From Myxococcus stipitatus (GTDB lineage Bacteria > Myxococcota > Myxococcia > Myxococcales > Myxococcaceae), in NCBI RefSeq assembly GCF_037414475.1, contig NZ_CP147913.1:8063501-8127500 (forward strand): a DNA stretch of 64,000 nt, read 5' to 3'. The translations under genes were made by a program, and so were the position numbers. The notes beneath the pieces were generated by a model. That model was not told the origin of the DNA, did no database searches, and was given only the letters and a program-made list of their open reading frames with translations. Positions 26,585 to 36,682 of this stretch are shown piece by piece. The stretch's first letter is position 1. Each line of letters begins with the position of its first letter.

Positions 26585-26629
26585 GCTTCACGCGAAGTCG
26601 TGTTTCGGAGGCAGGGGGGCGGCGTTACG

Positions 26630-27763
26630 TTGAAGACAGCGGTACCGACCGAGGAACGACACGCATTGCGAAACCCCGCCACGTTGGAAGCGCCCGCAGC
26701 CGTCACCGCCTCCGCCAAGGTGGACGTCCGTGACAATGAGACGGCCCTGGCGCTGTGCGGCAACCAGAACGAAAACCTCAAACTGATGGAGCGACGCCTC
26801 GGGGTCCGGGTGGGACAACGGGGGACGGAGTTCCACTTGTCTGGCCCCTCCGACGCAGTGGCCTTCGCCGTGCGTCTCCTGGAGAACCTGGAGGGGATGA
26901 TTCGCGCGGGGCGTCCCGTCTACCGCGAGGACGTCGAGCAGGGCATCAAGGTGCTCGGCCGGGGCGCGGAGTCGCTCCAGGAAGTCATGCTGGGGCCTGT
27001 GCTCAAGAGCACGGGCAACCGGCAGATTGCTCCCAAGAGCATTGCCCAGAAGCGTTACGTGGACGCCATCCGCGCCCACGACATCGTCTTCGGCATCGGT
27101 CCCGCGGGTACGGGCAAGACGTACCTGGCCATGGCCATGGCGGTCGCCTTCCTCCAGGAGCGCAAGGTCAAGCGCATCATCCTGGCGCGGCCCGCGGTGG
27201 AGGCGGGTGAGAAGCTGGGCTTCCTGCCCGGCGACTTGCAGGAGAAGGTGAACCCCTACCTACGCCCGCTCTACGACGCGCTTCACGACATGATGGCCGC
27301 CGAGCGCGCGGCGCATCTGGTGGAGCAGGGCGTGGTGGAAGTGGCGCCGCTGGCCTTCATGCGTGGCCGCACGCTCAACGACGCCTTCGTCATCCTCGAC
27401 GAGGCGCAGAACACGACCGTGGAGCAGATGAAGATGTTCCTGACGCGCCTGGGCTACAACAGCAAGGCCGTCATCACCGGTGACGTGACGCAGGTGGACC
27501 TCCCCACGGGGAAGCTGTCCGGCCTGTCCCACGCCCGCGCGGTGCTCAAGAACATCGAGGGCATCCACTTCGCGGAGTTCTCCGACCTGGACGTCGTCCG
27601 CCACCCGTTGGTGCAGGAGGTCATCCGCGCCTACGACAAGGCGGATGTGGCCCAGAGGGAGGCCCAGGCTGCTCGCGAGGCCGCCCAGTCGGCCGCGGCG
27701 GCGGCCCCTCAGTCCGAGGCCGCCCCCCTGTCCTCCGTGCCCTCGGAGGCAGCGGTCGGCTGA
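26630..27763 (+). CDS. phoH: PhoH family ATPase
   Basis: A 377-residue PhoH/YbeZ-type ATPase. The N-terminal part (about 40-110) is a KH-like nucleic-acid-binding region, followed by the ATPase core. Walker A is GPAGTGKT (157-164) and Walker B with DEAQN is at 257-261. Family members are RNA-associated ATPases whose gene usually neighbours ybeY, as here two genes downstream. TTG 26630 is my preferred start because AGGGGG lies about 12 bases before it. An in-frame GTG at 26600 would add ten residues and has no clear ribosome-binding site. The C-terminal 25 residues are Ala-rich. Confidence 0.92.
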   Translation: MKTAVPTEERHALRNPATLEAPAAVTASAKVDVRDNETALALCGNQNENLKLMERRLGVRVGQRGTEFHLSGPSDAVAFAVRLLENLEGMIRAGRPVYREDVEQGIKVLGRGAESLQEVMLGPVLKSTGNRQIAPKSIAQKRYVDAIRAHDIVFGIGPAGTGKTYLAMAMAVAFLQERKVKRIILARPAVEAGEKLGFLPGDLQEKVNPYLRPLYDALHDMMAAERAAHLVEQGVVEVAPLAFMRGRTLNDAFVILDEAQNTTVEQMKMFLTRLGYNSKAVITGDVTQVDLPTGKLSGLSHARAVLKNIEGIHFAEFSDLDVVRHPLVQEVIRAYDKADVAQREAQAAREAAQSAAAAAPQSEAAPLSSVPSEAAVG

Positions 27764-27784
27764 TTCAGTGAACGTTGCACACGT

Positions 27785-27824
27785 ATGCCCACCCGCCCCC
27801 ACCCTGGCGGGCGGGCATTCGTAT
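27785..27824 (+). terminator. Hairpin with T-rich tail after phoH
   Basis: ATGCCC-A-CCCGCC (27785-27797) pairs with GGCGGG-C-GGGCAT (27806-27818), a 12-bp stem with one mismatch and an eight-base loop. The T-containing tail ATTCGTATTTCT follows. It lies between phoH and the 7TM-HD gene, so the downstream genes probably have their own promoter or depend on read-through. Confidence 0.55.
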
Positions 27825-27898
27825 TTCTGGCCCCGTGAATTTTCCGGCGCGTTGCGGCCTTGATGGAGCCACGGCCCCTATCTAGGGTGAGGACCTCC

Positions 27899-30391
27899 AT
27901 GGACGAACCGGAACCGCAGTCCCCCGCGCCCAGTCCGTTGGACGCGCTCGCAGCACGCCTGGGTCTAGGAAACGGCGTCTGGGGGCGGCGTGCGGTCCAG
28001 GTGTTCCTGCTCCTGATGGTGGCGGTGGGGGCGGGATTCGTCATCTCCCCGGGCCTCTACAGCCAGCAGATCCCCGCCTTGACGGGGGAGAATCTGGGCA
28101 AGCCCTTCCGAGCCAGCTCGCCCGCCGGCTTCAAGGCGGCTCGGGACTACGAGATTGTCCACCGAGCCATGACGACCCAGCGGCGACAGGACGCCCGGGC
28201 CGCCGTCAAACCCGTCTACGACTTGAATCCGGCCGTGGTGGGACATCTGCGCACCGTGGTGCGTGCGTCCTTCGCGACCATGCGCGAGCGGCTGATGGAG
28301 CTCGCAGAGGCCAAGGCGGAGAGCGAGCCGGAGGAGGGCAGGAAGTCGCGGCGCAACCCGCCGCCCACCCCCGAGCAAGTGGAGCGCGACCGCCGGGCCC
28401 GCGAGGAGATGCAGGCGGAGCTGCAGGAGCTGCTCTTCGGCCAGCGCGACGCGGGGCTGGAGTCGGAGGACTTCCAGGCGCTCTTCGCCAAGGGCTTCTC
28501 GGACGAGGTGGAGGTGGCCACCCTGGCCTTGCTGGAGCGGGCCTACCGTTCCGAGCAGGGGCCGGTGCACGTGGCGGGCTCCCGGGAGGAGCTGGCGCGC
28601 GAAGCGCCCCAGGGGCTCACGGTCCGGGACGTGGTGAACAAGGGCGAGGAGACCTTGCCCAATGGCGCGCCCCAGGTGGTGGACGTCCGCGAGGCACACC
28701 AGGAGATGGACCGCTTCGCCTCCATCCCCGGCAACCTCCTTCCGGACGCGCCGGGTGTGCAGCGCCGGGCCGTGCTGCGGCTGGCCAAGCGGCTGGTGCG
28801 ACCCAACCTCACCATCAACATCGCGGAGACGGATGCGCGCCGGAACCAGGCCGCGCAGGCGGTGAAGGACGCCGTCATCTCCATCAAGAAGGGGCAGCGC
28901 GTCATCGGTGATGGCGAGCTGGTGAACGAGGGGCACCTCGTTGTCCTGCAAGGGATGCGGGCGGAGACGGACGGGCTGGACCTGGTGCAGGTCCAACTGG
29001 GCGGCACGGGCCTGGTGGCCCTGCTGGTCGTCTCCTCGTACTTCTTCTGCATCACCGCGTTCCGGCGCTTCCGTCCCACGCGCAAGGACGGGCTCTTGCT
29101 GGGCATCCTGCTGGTGGGGACGCTGGCCCTGTTGCAGCTCTGGGTGTCCATCGCGGATGCCATCCAGGACCGCTACACGGCGCTGCCGATTGAAGCGCTG
29201 TACTACGTGTTCCCGGTGGCCGCGGGCGCCATGCTGGTGCGCTTCATCCTCACGCAGGAGCTGGCGCTCTTCTTCGCCGTGGTGTTCGCGAGCCTGGCCG
29301 GAGTGATGCTTGGCAACTCGCTGGCCTTCGGCATCTACACGCTGGTGGGGTCGCTCGTGGCGGCCGACCGCATCGTCAAGGCGAAGGACCGCGTGGGCAT
29401 CTTCCGGGCGGGCCTGGTCACCGGCGCGGCCAACACGGTGGCGGTGCTCTTCCTGTTCCTGGTGGAGGGCAAGGGGCTCTCGGCGGACACGGCCATCACC
29501 GCGATGAGCGCGTTCATCGGCTCGTCGCTCGCGGTGCCGGTCATGGTGATGGCGCTCACGCCGCTCATCGAGATGACGTTCGGCTACGCGTCCGACATCA
29601 AGCTGCTGGAGCTGGCCAACCTCAACCACCCCGCGCTCAAGGAACTCATCGTCCAGGCGCCGGGCACCTACCACCACTCCATCATCATCGGGACGCTGGT
29701 GGAGAACGCCGCGGAGACCATTGGCGCGAATCCGCTGCTCGCGCGTTCGTGCGCGTACTACCACGACATTGGAAAGGGCCGGAACCCGCTCTACTTCGGG
29801 GAGAATCAGAAGGGGGAGAACCGGCACGACGGGCTCGCGCCCGCGATGAGCGCCGTCATCATCAAGCGCCACGTGACGGAGGGGCTGGAGATGGCGCGGC
29901 AGTACCGGCTGCCGAAGCTGGTGGCGGATGCGATTCCTCAGCACCACGGTACGCGCACGGTGGGGTATTTCTACCACAAGGCCCTGAAGGAGCAGGAGGG
30001 CAAGGAAGGCGCGCCGCCCATCGACGAGAGCATCTACCGCTACCCGGGCCCCAAGCCTCAGTTCCGCGAGGCCGCGCTGGTGATGATCGCCGATGCGGTG
30101 GAGGCTTCGACGCGCTCCATGTCGGAGCCCACCACGTCCAAGCTTCAGGCGCAGGTGCAGAAGATCATCAACCTCATCTTCTCCGAGGGGCAGCTCGACG
30201 AGTGCGACCTGACGCTGAAGGACCTGAACCTCATCTCGCAGTCCTTCCTGCACACCCTGGAGGGCATCTATCACACGCGTCCCGTCTACCCGGCGGGCGC
30301 GGTGGGGGGCGGCAAGGCGCCGCCGCTGGTGGTGGCGGGAGGCAAGTCGATGGATGTGAAGGACAAGGCCCGTTCGGCGGGGGCCTCGTGA
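27899..30391 (+). CDS. 7TM-HD membrane phosphohydrolase (YqfF/PgpH-like)
   Basis: An 830-residue protein with the 7TMR-HD plan. A first membrane helix (about 34-56) is followed by a large extracytoplasmic domain (to about 365). About seven membrane helices (375-565) lead to a cytoplasmic HD phosphohydrolase domain. The HD domain shows YHHS (His592/593), the catalytic pair His622-Asp623 in YYHDIGKG, and QHHGT further on. In Listeria PgpH this architecture hydrolyses cyclic di-AMP; applying that here is inference. ATG 27899 has GTGAGGA five bases upstream, better than an in-frame ATG at 27863. It is followed by ybeY after 22 bases, the usual phoH-HD-ybeY neighbourhood. Confidence 0.9.
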   Translation: MDEPEPQSPAPSPLDALAARLGLGNGVWGRRAVQVFLLLMVAVGAGFVISPGLYSQQIPALTGENLGKPFRASSPAGFKAARDYEIVHRAMTTQRRQDARAAVKPVYDLNPAVVGHLRTVVRASFATMRERLMELAEAKAESEPEEGRKSRRNPPPTPEQVERDRRAREEMQAELQELLFGQRDAGLESEDFQALFAKGFSDEVEVATLALLERAYRSEQGPVHVAGSREELAREAPQGLTVRDVVNKGEETLPNGAPQVVDVREAHQEMDRFASIPGNLLPDAPGVQRRAVLRLAKRLVRPNLTINIAETDARRNQAAQAVKDAVISIKKGQRVIGDGELVNEGHLVVLQGMRAETDGLDLVQVQLGGTGLVALLVVSSYFFCITAFRRFRPTRKDGLLLGILLVGTLALLQLWVSIADAIQDRYTALPIEALYYVFPVAAGAMLVRFILTQELALFFAVVFASLAGVMLGNSLAFGIYTLVGSLVAADRIVKAKDRVGIFRAGLVTGAANTVAVLFLFLVEGKGLSADTAITAMSAFIGSSLAVPVMVMALTPLIEMTFGYASDIKLLELANLNHPALKELIVQAPGTYHHSIIIGTLVENAAETIGANPLLARSCAYYHDIGKGRNPLYFGENQKGENRHDGLAPAMSAVIIKRHVTEGLEMARQYRLPKLVADAIPQHHGTRTVGYFYHKALKEQEGKEGAPPIDESIYRYPGPKPQFREAALVMIADAVEASTRSMSEPTTSKLQAQVQKIINLIFSEGQLDECDLTLKDLNLISQSFLHTLEGIYHTRPVYPAGAVGGGKAPPLVVAGGKSMDVKDKARSAGAS

Positions 30392-30413
30392 GCGGGGCGC
30401 GAGGAGTGAAGGC

Positions 30414-31271
30414 GTGAGACTGCGCAAGGGCAAGGTCATCCCTCGGGACGACGGCAAGCGCATCGAGGAGTTCGTGGGGGCGGCGACCACGGGCACGGAC
30501 TCGGCGTCGGTGGCGCGGATGCTGGCGCCGCCCGGCTGGTCCGAACCCGCGCAGCGGCCGGAGTTCGACGAGGTCGTCCTCGTCCTCAAGGGCGAACTGA
30601 CGCTGGTGGTGGAAGGGCGCCGGGAGCGGATTGCCGCGGGCGAGGTGGGCTTGGTGCCGCGCGGCAAGCGCGTGGTGTACCGCAACGATGGCAAGGGCGC
30701 GTGTGACTACTGGTCCATCTGCGCTCCCGCCTTCAAGCCGGAGCGGGCGCACATCGAGCCCCCCGCGCCACGCGCCAAGGAGAACGTGGTGACGCTCCAG
30801 GTCGCGCACGCCCAGGGCAAGGAGTGGGGCCGGCAGCTGACGGCGTGGTCGCGCGACTACCTGCGGCGCCTGTCGCTGACGGACTGCGAGCTGTCCCTGT
30901 CATTGGTGGATGACCGCGCCATCCGCCGGCTCAATCGCACCTGGCGGGACAAGGACAAGGCGACGGATGTGCTGAGCTTCCCCGCGGGAGAGCTGCCTCG
31001 GGGAACCCCAGGCCCGCGTCCGCTGGGGGACGTGGTCATCTCGCTGGACACGGCGAAGCGGCAGGCGAAGGAGTACGGCCGCACGCTGGAGTCGGAGATG
31101 GCGCGTTATCTGGCGCACGGTTTGTTGCATCTGTTGGGTCATGACCATGAGCGCCCTCGCGACGCGAAGCGCATGGCGGCGTTGGAGGAGGAGCTCCTGG
31201 GCGAGCGAGGGATGGTGGCGGACTCTCTCCAGGTGGATGCGAAGGCCCGGAGGGCGCGCAGTCTCATGTAG
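30414..31271 (+). CDS. ybeY: Cupin-YbeY fusion: endoribonuclease for rRNA maturation
   Basis: A 285-residue protein, about 130 longer than E. coli YbeY. Residues from about 20 to 110 form a cupin-like beta-barrel (PEFDEVVLVLKGELTLVVEG, AAGEVGLVPRGKRVVY). The YbeY domain begins near 125 and contains LNRTWRDKDKATDVLSF and the zinc motif HGLLHLLGHDH with ligands His235, His239 and His245. YbeY acts in 16S rRNA 3' processing and ribosome quality control. GTG 30414 has GAGGAG eight bases upstream, and the whole frame is open, so the cupin part is translated with YbeY. The cupin ligand is unknown. Confidence 0.9.
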   Translation: MRLRKGKVIPRDDGKRIEEFVGAATTGTDSASVARMLAPPGWSEPAQRPEFDEVVLVLKGELTLVVEGRRERIAAGEVGLVPRGKRVVYRNDGKGACDYWSICAPAFKPERAHIEPPAPRAKENVVTLQVAHAQGKEWGRQLTAWSRDYLRRLSLTDCELSLSLVDDRAIRRLNRTWRDKDKATDVLSFPAGELPRGTPGPRPLGDVVISLDTAKRQAKEYGRTLESEMARYLAHGLLHLLGHDHERPRDAKRMAALEEELLGERGMVADSLQVDAKARRARSLM

Positions 31272-31371
31272 GGGCCTCGCATGGCCCCCTGGCGGACATT
31301 CCACCATCCTGCCGATTGAGTCGCGCGGCGTGCATGATAGGTAGGCCGCCTCCCGCGTGTTGGACACAGCC

Positions 31372-32697
31372 ATGCTCCGCTTGTCGCTCATCGCCCTCTG
31401 CCTGCTCGGCTCGTTGCTCGCGGCGCCCGCACGTGCGCAATCGAACGCCGTGCTGCCCTGGGGGACGGGCGAGAGTCAGGGCGAGGACCTTGTCGTCTCG
31501 CTGGTGACCTTCAGCCCAGGCGATGACGTGCCGTCCTGGTGGGGCCACGGCTCGCTCGTGGTGGAGGACCGCCGGCTGGGCGTGGCCCGTGTCTACAACT
31601 ACGGGATGTTCTCCTTCGACGATGCGATGCTGGCCCGCTTCGCGATGGGGCGCCTGGAGTTCTGGGTGGGACAGGCTCGGGTGGACGGGACCTACCGCTA
31701 CTACCGCGCCGAGGACCGCGACGTCCGCATCCAGGAGCTGAACCTCACCTCCGAGCAGCGGCTCCAGGTCTCCAAGCGACTGGCCGACAACGTCCTGCCC
31801 GAGAATCGCGAGTATCTGTATCACCACTACAACGATAACTGTGTCACGCGACTGCGGGACATGATTGACGTGGCCACGGGGGGCCAGCTCCGCGAGGCGG
31901 ACCGGACCCCGGGGCGGATGACGTTGCGCGAGCACACGCGGCGCTACACGGCGGTGAATCCGCCCATGAGCGTGCTGCTCGACTTCATGATGAACGACGA
32001 AATCGACCACCCCATCACTCGCTGGGAGGAGGCCTTCCTCCCGGACGAGTTGGAGATGCAGGTGGCATCGCTTCAGCTGAAGGACGCGCAGGGGCAGACG
32101 CGGCCCTTGGTGGCCCGGCAGTGGAACTACTACCTGTCCCCGGACCGCGCGCGCCCTCCCGCGGAGCCGCCTCCATGGGGGCCTTGGATTCTCGCGCTGG
32201 GGCTCGCGACGGGCGGAGTGGCGCTCGGGCTCGCGGCGTGGGAGCGGCGGGGGAGCCGGGTGGCTCGAGTGCTCCTGGGCCTGGAGAACGCGCTCATCGG
32301 CCTGGTGCTGGGACTTCCCGGCACGGCGCTCTTCGTCATGTGGCTGGTGACCAACCACACGGTGACGTACCGCAACGAGAACCTGTTCCTGGCCAACCCG
32401 CTGACGCTGATGGCGTTGCCCTGGGGCATCTCGCTCATGCGGGGCAAGAACCCCAAGGCGCGCTCGCGCCTGTTCAAGCTCTGGGGCGTCCTGGCGGCGC
32501 TGGGCGCGTTGGGCGTCGTGCTCAAGCTCCTGCCGCCCTTCGACCAGGACAACTGGCGGCTCATCGCGCTCATCCTCCCCATCTCCCTGGGAATGGCCGG
32601 GGCGTTTGGCCTGGACCGCGTCGCTGCGCGCTTCACCGGCGCGGCCCGCGCGTCAGGCACACGAGACGAGGCCGTGGCTTCGCTCAAGACCCCCTGA
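31372..32697 (+). CDS. DUF4105 membrane protein
   Basis: A 441-residue protein with a signal peptide (MLRLSLIALCLLGSLLAAP, then ARAQ). A periplasmic DUF4105 domain at about 30-255 contains SWWGHGSLVVED, YNYGMFSFDD and the Asn/His-rich YHHYNDNCVTRLRDMID. Four to five membrane helices lie in the C-terminal 170 residues. The His-Asn-Cys cluster looks like an enzyme active site of the papain-like or NlpC type, but the catalytic assignment is inference. ATG 31372 is chosen; GTG 31357 would add five residues before the signal peptide. Its stop is 70 bases before prfB. Confidence 0.8.
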   Translation: MLRLSLIALCLLGSLLAAPARAQSNAVLPWGTGESQGEDLVVSLVTFSPGDDVPSWWGHGSLVVEDRRLGVARVYNYGMFSFDDAMLARFAMGRLEFWVGQARVDGTYRYYRAEDRDVRIQELNLTSEQRLQVSKRLADNVLPENREYLYHHYNDNCVTRLRDMIDVATGGQLREADRTPGRMTLREHTRRYTAVNPPMSVLLDFMMNDEIDHPITRWEEAFLPDELEMQVASLQLKDAQGQTRPLVARQWNYYLSPDRARPPAEPPPWGPWILALGLATGGVALGLAAWERRGSRVARVLLGLENALIGLVLGLPGTALFVMWLVTNHTVTYRNENLFLANPLTLMALPWGISLMRGKNPKARSRLFKLWGVLAALGALGVVLKLLPPFDQDNWRLIALILPISLGMAGAFGLDRVAARFTGAARASGTRDEAVASLKTP

Positions 32698-32767
32698 CGG
32701 ATTCAAGTTCAACACCTTGCGCGAGGTGACCGGCAAGGCACCCCGCGCCCGACGAGGAAGCAAGCAC

Positions 32768-33890
32768 ATGGCGAACGATTCGATGGAGAAGATCAGCGGC
32801 CTCAGAGAGCGCGTGTTGGCGCTCCGGGGGCATCTTTGACCTGGACCGCAAGCGGTCCCGCATTGCGTTGATTGAGCGTGACAGCACGCTGCCCAACTTC
32901 TGGGACGACAACACCAAGGCCCAGGCGATGTTGAAGGAGAAGTCCACGCTGGAGCTGAGCGTGGGCGCCTACGACAAGGTGATGCGCGGGCTGGACGACG
33001 CGCAGACGCTGCTGGAGCTGGCGGCGGAGGCCGGGGACGCGGACACGGCCCTCGAGGCGGAGTCCTCGCTGGCGGGACTGGACGGCGAGGTCGCGAAGCT
33101 GGAGCTGGCGCGCATGCTGTCCGGCGAGCAGGACCGCAGCAGCTGCTTCATGGACATCAACGCCGGCGCCGGTGGCACCGACTCGATGGACTGGGCGGCC
33201 ATGCTGTTGCGCATGTACTCGCGTTACTGCGAGGCCAAGGGCTGGAAGGTCGAAATCAACGACGAGGTGCCGGGCGAAGAGGCGGGCTTCAAGAACGTCT
33301 CCCTGCGCATCGAGGGTGACTTCGCCTACGGCTACCTCAAGGCCGAGGTGGGCGTGCACCGGCTGGTGCGCATCTCCCCGTTCGACGCCAACGCGCGGCG
33401 CCAGACGGCCTTCGCTTCGGTGGATGTCTATCCGGAGGTCGACGACACGATTCAAATCGACATCCCGGAGAAGGACATCGACTTGAAGTTCATCCGCGGC
33501 GGCGGCGCCGGTGGACAGAAGGTGAACAAGACGTCCTCCACCGCGCAGCTACGCCACCTGCCCACGGGCATCATCATCACCTGCCAGACGGAGCGCTCGC
33601 AGTCGGCCAACAAGGACATGGCCTTCAAGATCCTGCGCGGCCGCCTGTACGAACTGGAGATGAAGAAGCGCGAGGCCGCGCGCGACGCCGCCGAGGCCGC
33701 CAAGAAGGACATCTCCTTCGGCTCGCAGATCCGCTCCTACGTCCTGGCTCCCTACCGCATGGCGAAGGACCTGCGCACCGGCGTGGAGACGGGCAACGTG
33801 GACTCGGTGCTGGACGGAGACCTGGAGGAGTTCATCACCGCGCAGCTGTTGGGCGTGAAGAACCCCAACCGCAACGCGGCGTTGGACTAG
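32768..33890 (+). CDS. prfB: Peptide chain release factor 2 (programmed +1 frameshift)
   Basis: RF2 recognises UGA and UAA stops. It is encoded in two frames: 23 codons from ATG 32768 end at an in-frame TGA (32837-32839), and the rest (350 codons) continues in the +1 frame from GAC 32838, giving 373 residues. Joining the frames restores the normal RF2 N terminus (LRGHL then DLDRKRSRIALIE). The codon-recognition SPF is at 203-205 and the peptidyl-hydrolysis GGQ at 248-250. GAGGAAG at 32754-32760 is the ribosome-binding site. This is the autoregulatory arrangement known from E. coli: scarce RF2 slows the UGA and lets the ribosome slip. It is not a pseudogene. Confidence 0.95.
32825..32840 (+). 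promoter_or_regulatory. prfB recoding site
   Basis: The sequence CGG GGG CAT CTT TGA C (32825-32840) has the three parts of a RF2 frameshift site. These are a purine-rich Shine-Dalgarno-like GGGGG (32826-32830), the slippery CTT, and the in-frame TGA followed by C, the poor termination context. E. coli has AGG GGG TAT CTT TGA C, so only the first and third codons differ. Confidence 0.92.
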
Positions 33891-33897
33891 CGCTCCC

Positions 33898-33935
33898 GAC
33901 CGGCGGAGGCGGGTGCATCCCCCGCCTCCCCGGTC
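33898..33935 (+). terminator. Hairpin after prfB
   Basis: GACCGG-C-GGAGGCGGG (33898-33913) pairs with CCCGCCTCC-CCGGTC (33921-33935), giving 15 base pairs with a single bulged C. It starts eight bases after the prfB stop. A run of six T (33959-33964) follows 24 bases later, further than in a classical intrinsic terminator. It probably separates prfB from the sigma-factor operon. Confidence 0.6.
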
Positions 33936-34060
33936 CCTCGAGACGAAGCCCGGGAACCTTTTTTCCGCCGCGGTGTCGGACGCGCGGCGGGGAAGGGGAA
34001 CGGATAGGCTTCAGGGGCAGGGCCCTTCGCTTTCGCGAGGGCCGTCGCGGGAGGACACCG

Positions 34061-34687
34061 GTGCAACCGGGCGGGGTGCTCGAAATCGGACAGGACGGGC
34101 CCGCCGCCGAGGCGGCCGAGTCACGGCGTGACGACGCGGCGCTGCTGGCCCGTCTGCGCCAGGGCGACTCCGACGCGTTCGAGCAACTGGTGCGCCAGCA
34201 CCAGGACCGGCTCTACGACTTCTGCGTCCGCATGGTGGGAGACCGTGAGGAAGCGCACGATCTGGTGCAGGAGATCTTCGTCAGCGTGCACCAGAACGTC
34301 CGCCGCTTCCGCGAGGACTCGCGGCTGTCCACCTGGCTGTTCCGCATCACCAAGAACCACTGCATCAACCGCTTGAAGTACCTCAAGCGCCGAGGCAGGG
34401 GCCGCTCGGAGGAGTTCGACGAAGCGAGCGCTCCCTGGGTGGACGGCCCTGGGGCGCCTCCCACACCAGATGCCGCGCTGGAGTCCGCGCGCGAGCGAGC
34501 CCGAGTCCAATGGGCCATCTCCCAGCTCGAGCCCGATTCCCGCATGTTGGTGGCGCTGCGCGATATCGAAGGGTTGAGCTACGACGAAATCGTGGACATC
34601 ACGGAGTTGCCCGAGGGCACGGTGAAGAGCCGTCTCCACCGGGCGCGCGAAAAGCTGGCGAACCTCCTGGGGCGGCTTGAGCCATGA
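34061..34687 (+). CDS. ECF (group 4) RNA polymerase sigma factor
   Basis: A 208-residue sigma factor with only the two domains expected of the ECF group. Region 2 runs from FEQLVRQHQDRLYDFCVRMV through DLVQEIFVSV and STWLFRITKNHCINRLK. Region 4 has DIEGLSYDEIVDITELPEGT and VKSRLHRAREKL. A variable, acidic N-terminal tail of about 35 residues precedes region 2. GTG 34061 has GGGAGGAC five bases upstream. The stop overlaps a zinc-finger membrane protein gene (ATGA), the usual sigma / anti-sigma pair. The regulon and inducing stress cannot be read from the sequence. Confidence 0.92.
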   Translation: MQPGGVLEIGQDGPAAEAAESRRDDAALLARLRQGDSDAFEQLVRQHQDRLYDFCVRMVGDREEAHDLVQEIFVSVHQNVRRFREDSRLSTWLFRITKNHCINRLKYLKRRGRGRSEEFDEASAPWVDGPGAPPTPDAALESARERARVQWAISQLEPDSRMLVALRDIEGLSYDEIVDITELPEGTVKSRLHRAREKLANLLGRLEP

Positions 34688-35067
34688 GTGGTTTCCATCG
34701 CAGACTCCCAGGCGTGGACCCGCGGATGAACCACCGCGAGGCGAGGGACCTGTTCCTCGCGCTCGCCGACGACGAGCTGCCTGCCCCTCAGGCGCAGGCG
34801 GTGCGCTCACACCTGGACGGCTGCGATGAGTGCCGCCAGGGGTGGGAGGGATATTCGCGCACGGTGCGGCGTCTTCAGAACGTGGAGCGAGAGAAGGCGC
34901 CGCCCGCGTTGGCCTCGGTGGTGATGACTCGCGTGCGCCGTCAGCGCCGCTTCGGTCTGCGCGGCCTGCACATGGCCCATATGCAGCACCGCTTCCCCGT
35001 GGAGATTCTCATCCCCATTCTGCTGGCGGTGGCGGTGGCCGCCTTCCTGGTCCTGGCGTCTCCCTGA
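34684..35067 (+). CDS. Zinc-finger membrane anti-sigma factor
   Basis: A 127-residue protein. The N-terminal zinc-finger anti-sigma domain has His17 and the HxxxCxxC core His43-Cys47-Cys50 (HLDGCDEC). A basic helix follows, then one transmembrane helix near the C terminus (VEILIPILLAVAVAAFLVLA). Almost nothing is periplasmic, so the signal is more likely redox, zinc or membrane state than a large sensor domain. The domain would sequester the sigma factor encoded just upstream. Coupling is by a four-base overlap. A shorter start at Met15 is possible. Confidence 0.85.
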   Translation: MSGFHRRLPGVDPRMNHREARDLFLALADDELPAPQAQAVRSHLDGCDECRQGWEGYSRTVRRLQNVEREKAPPALASVVMTRVRRQRRFGLRGLHMAHMQHRFPVEILIPILLAVAVAAFLVLASP

Positions 35068-35140
35068 ACCTTCCCGATGTGTTGCGTTGCGTCCCGAGGG
35101 AGGCTTGGCTACGGTGCCGCGCCTCTTGGAAGGGCGCGCG

Positions 35141-36670
<1,530 letters not shown>

Positions 36671-36682
36671 CCAGGAGGCCGC

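Noticed and set aside
32768..32839. prfB as a pseudogene with an internal stop
   Set aside because: The stop lies exactly in the programmed frameshift context (GGGGG, CTT, TGA C), and the +1 frame continues the RF2 sequence without loss.
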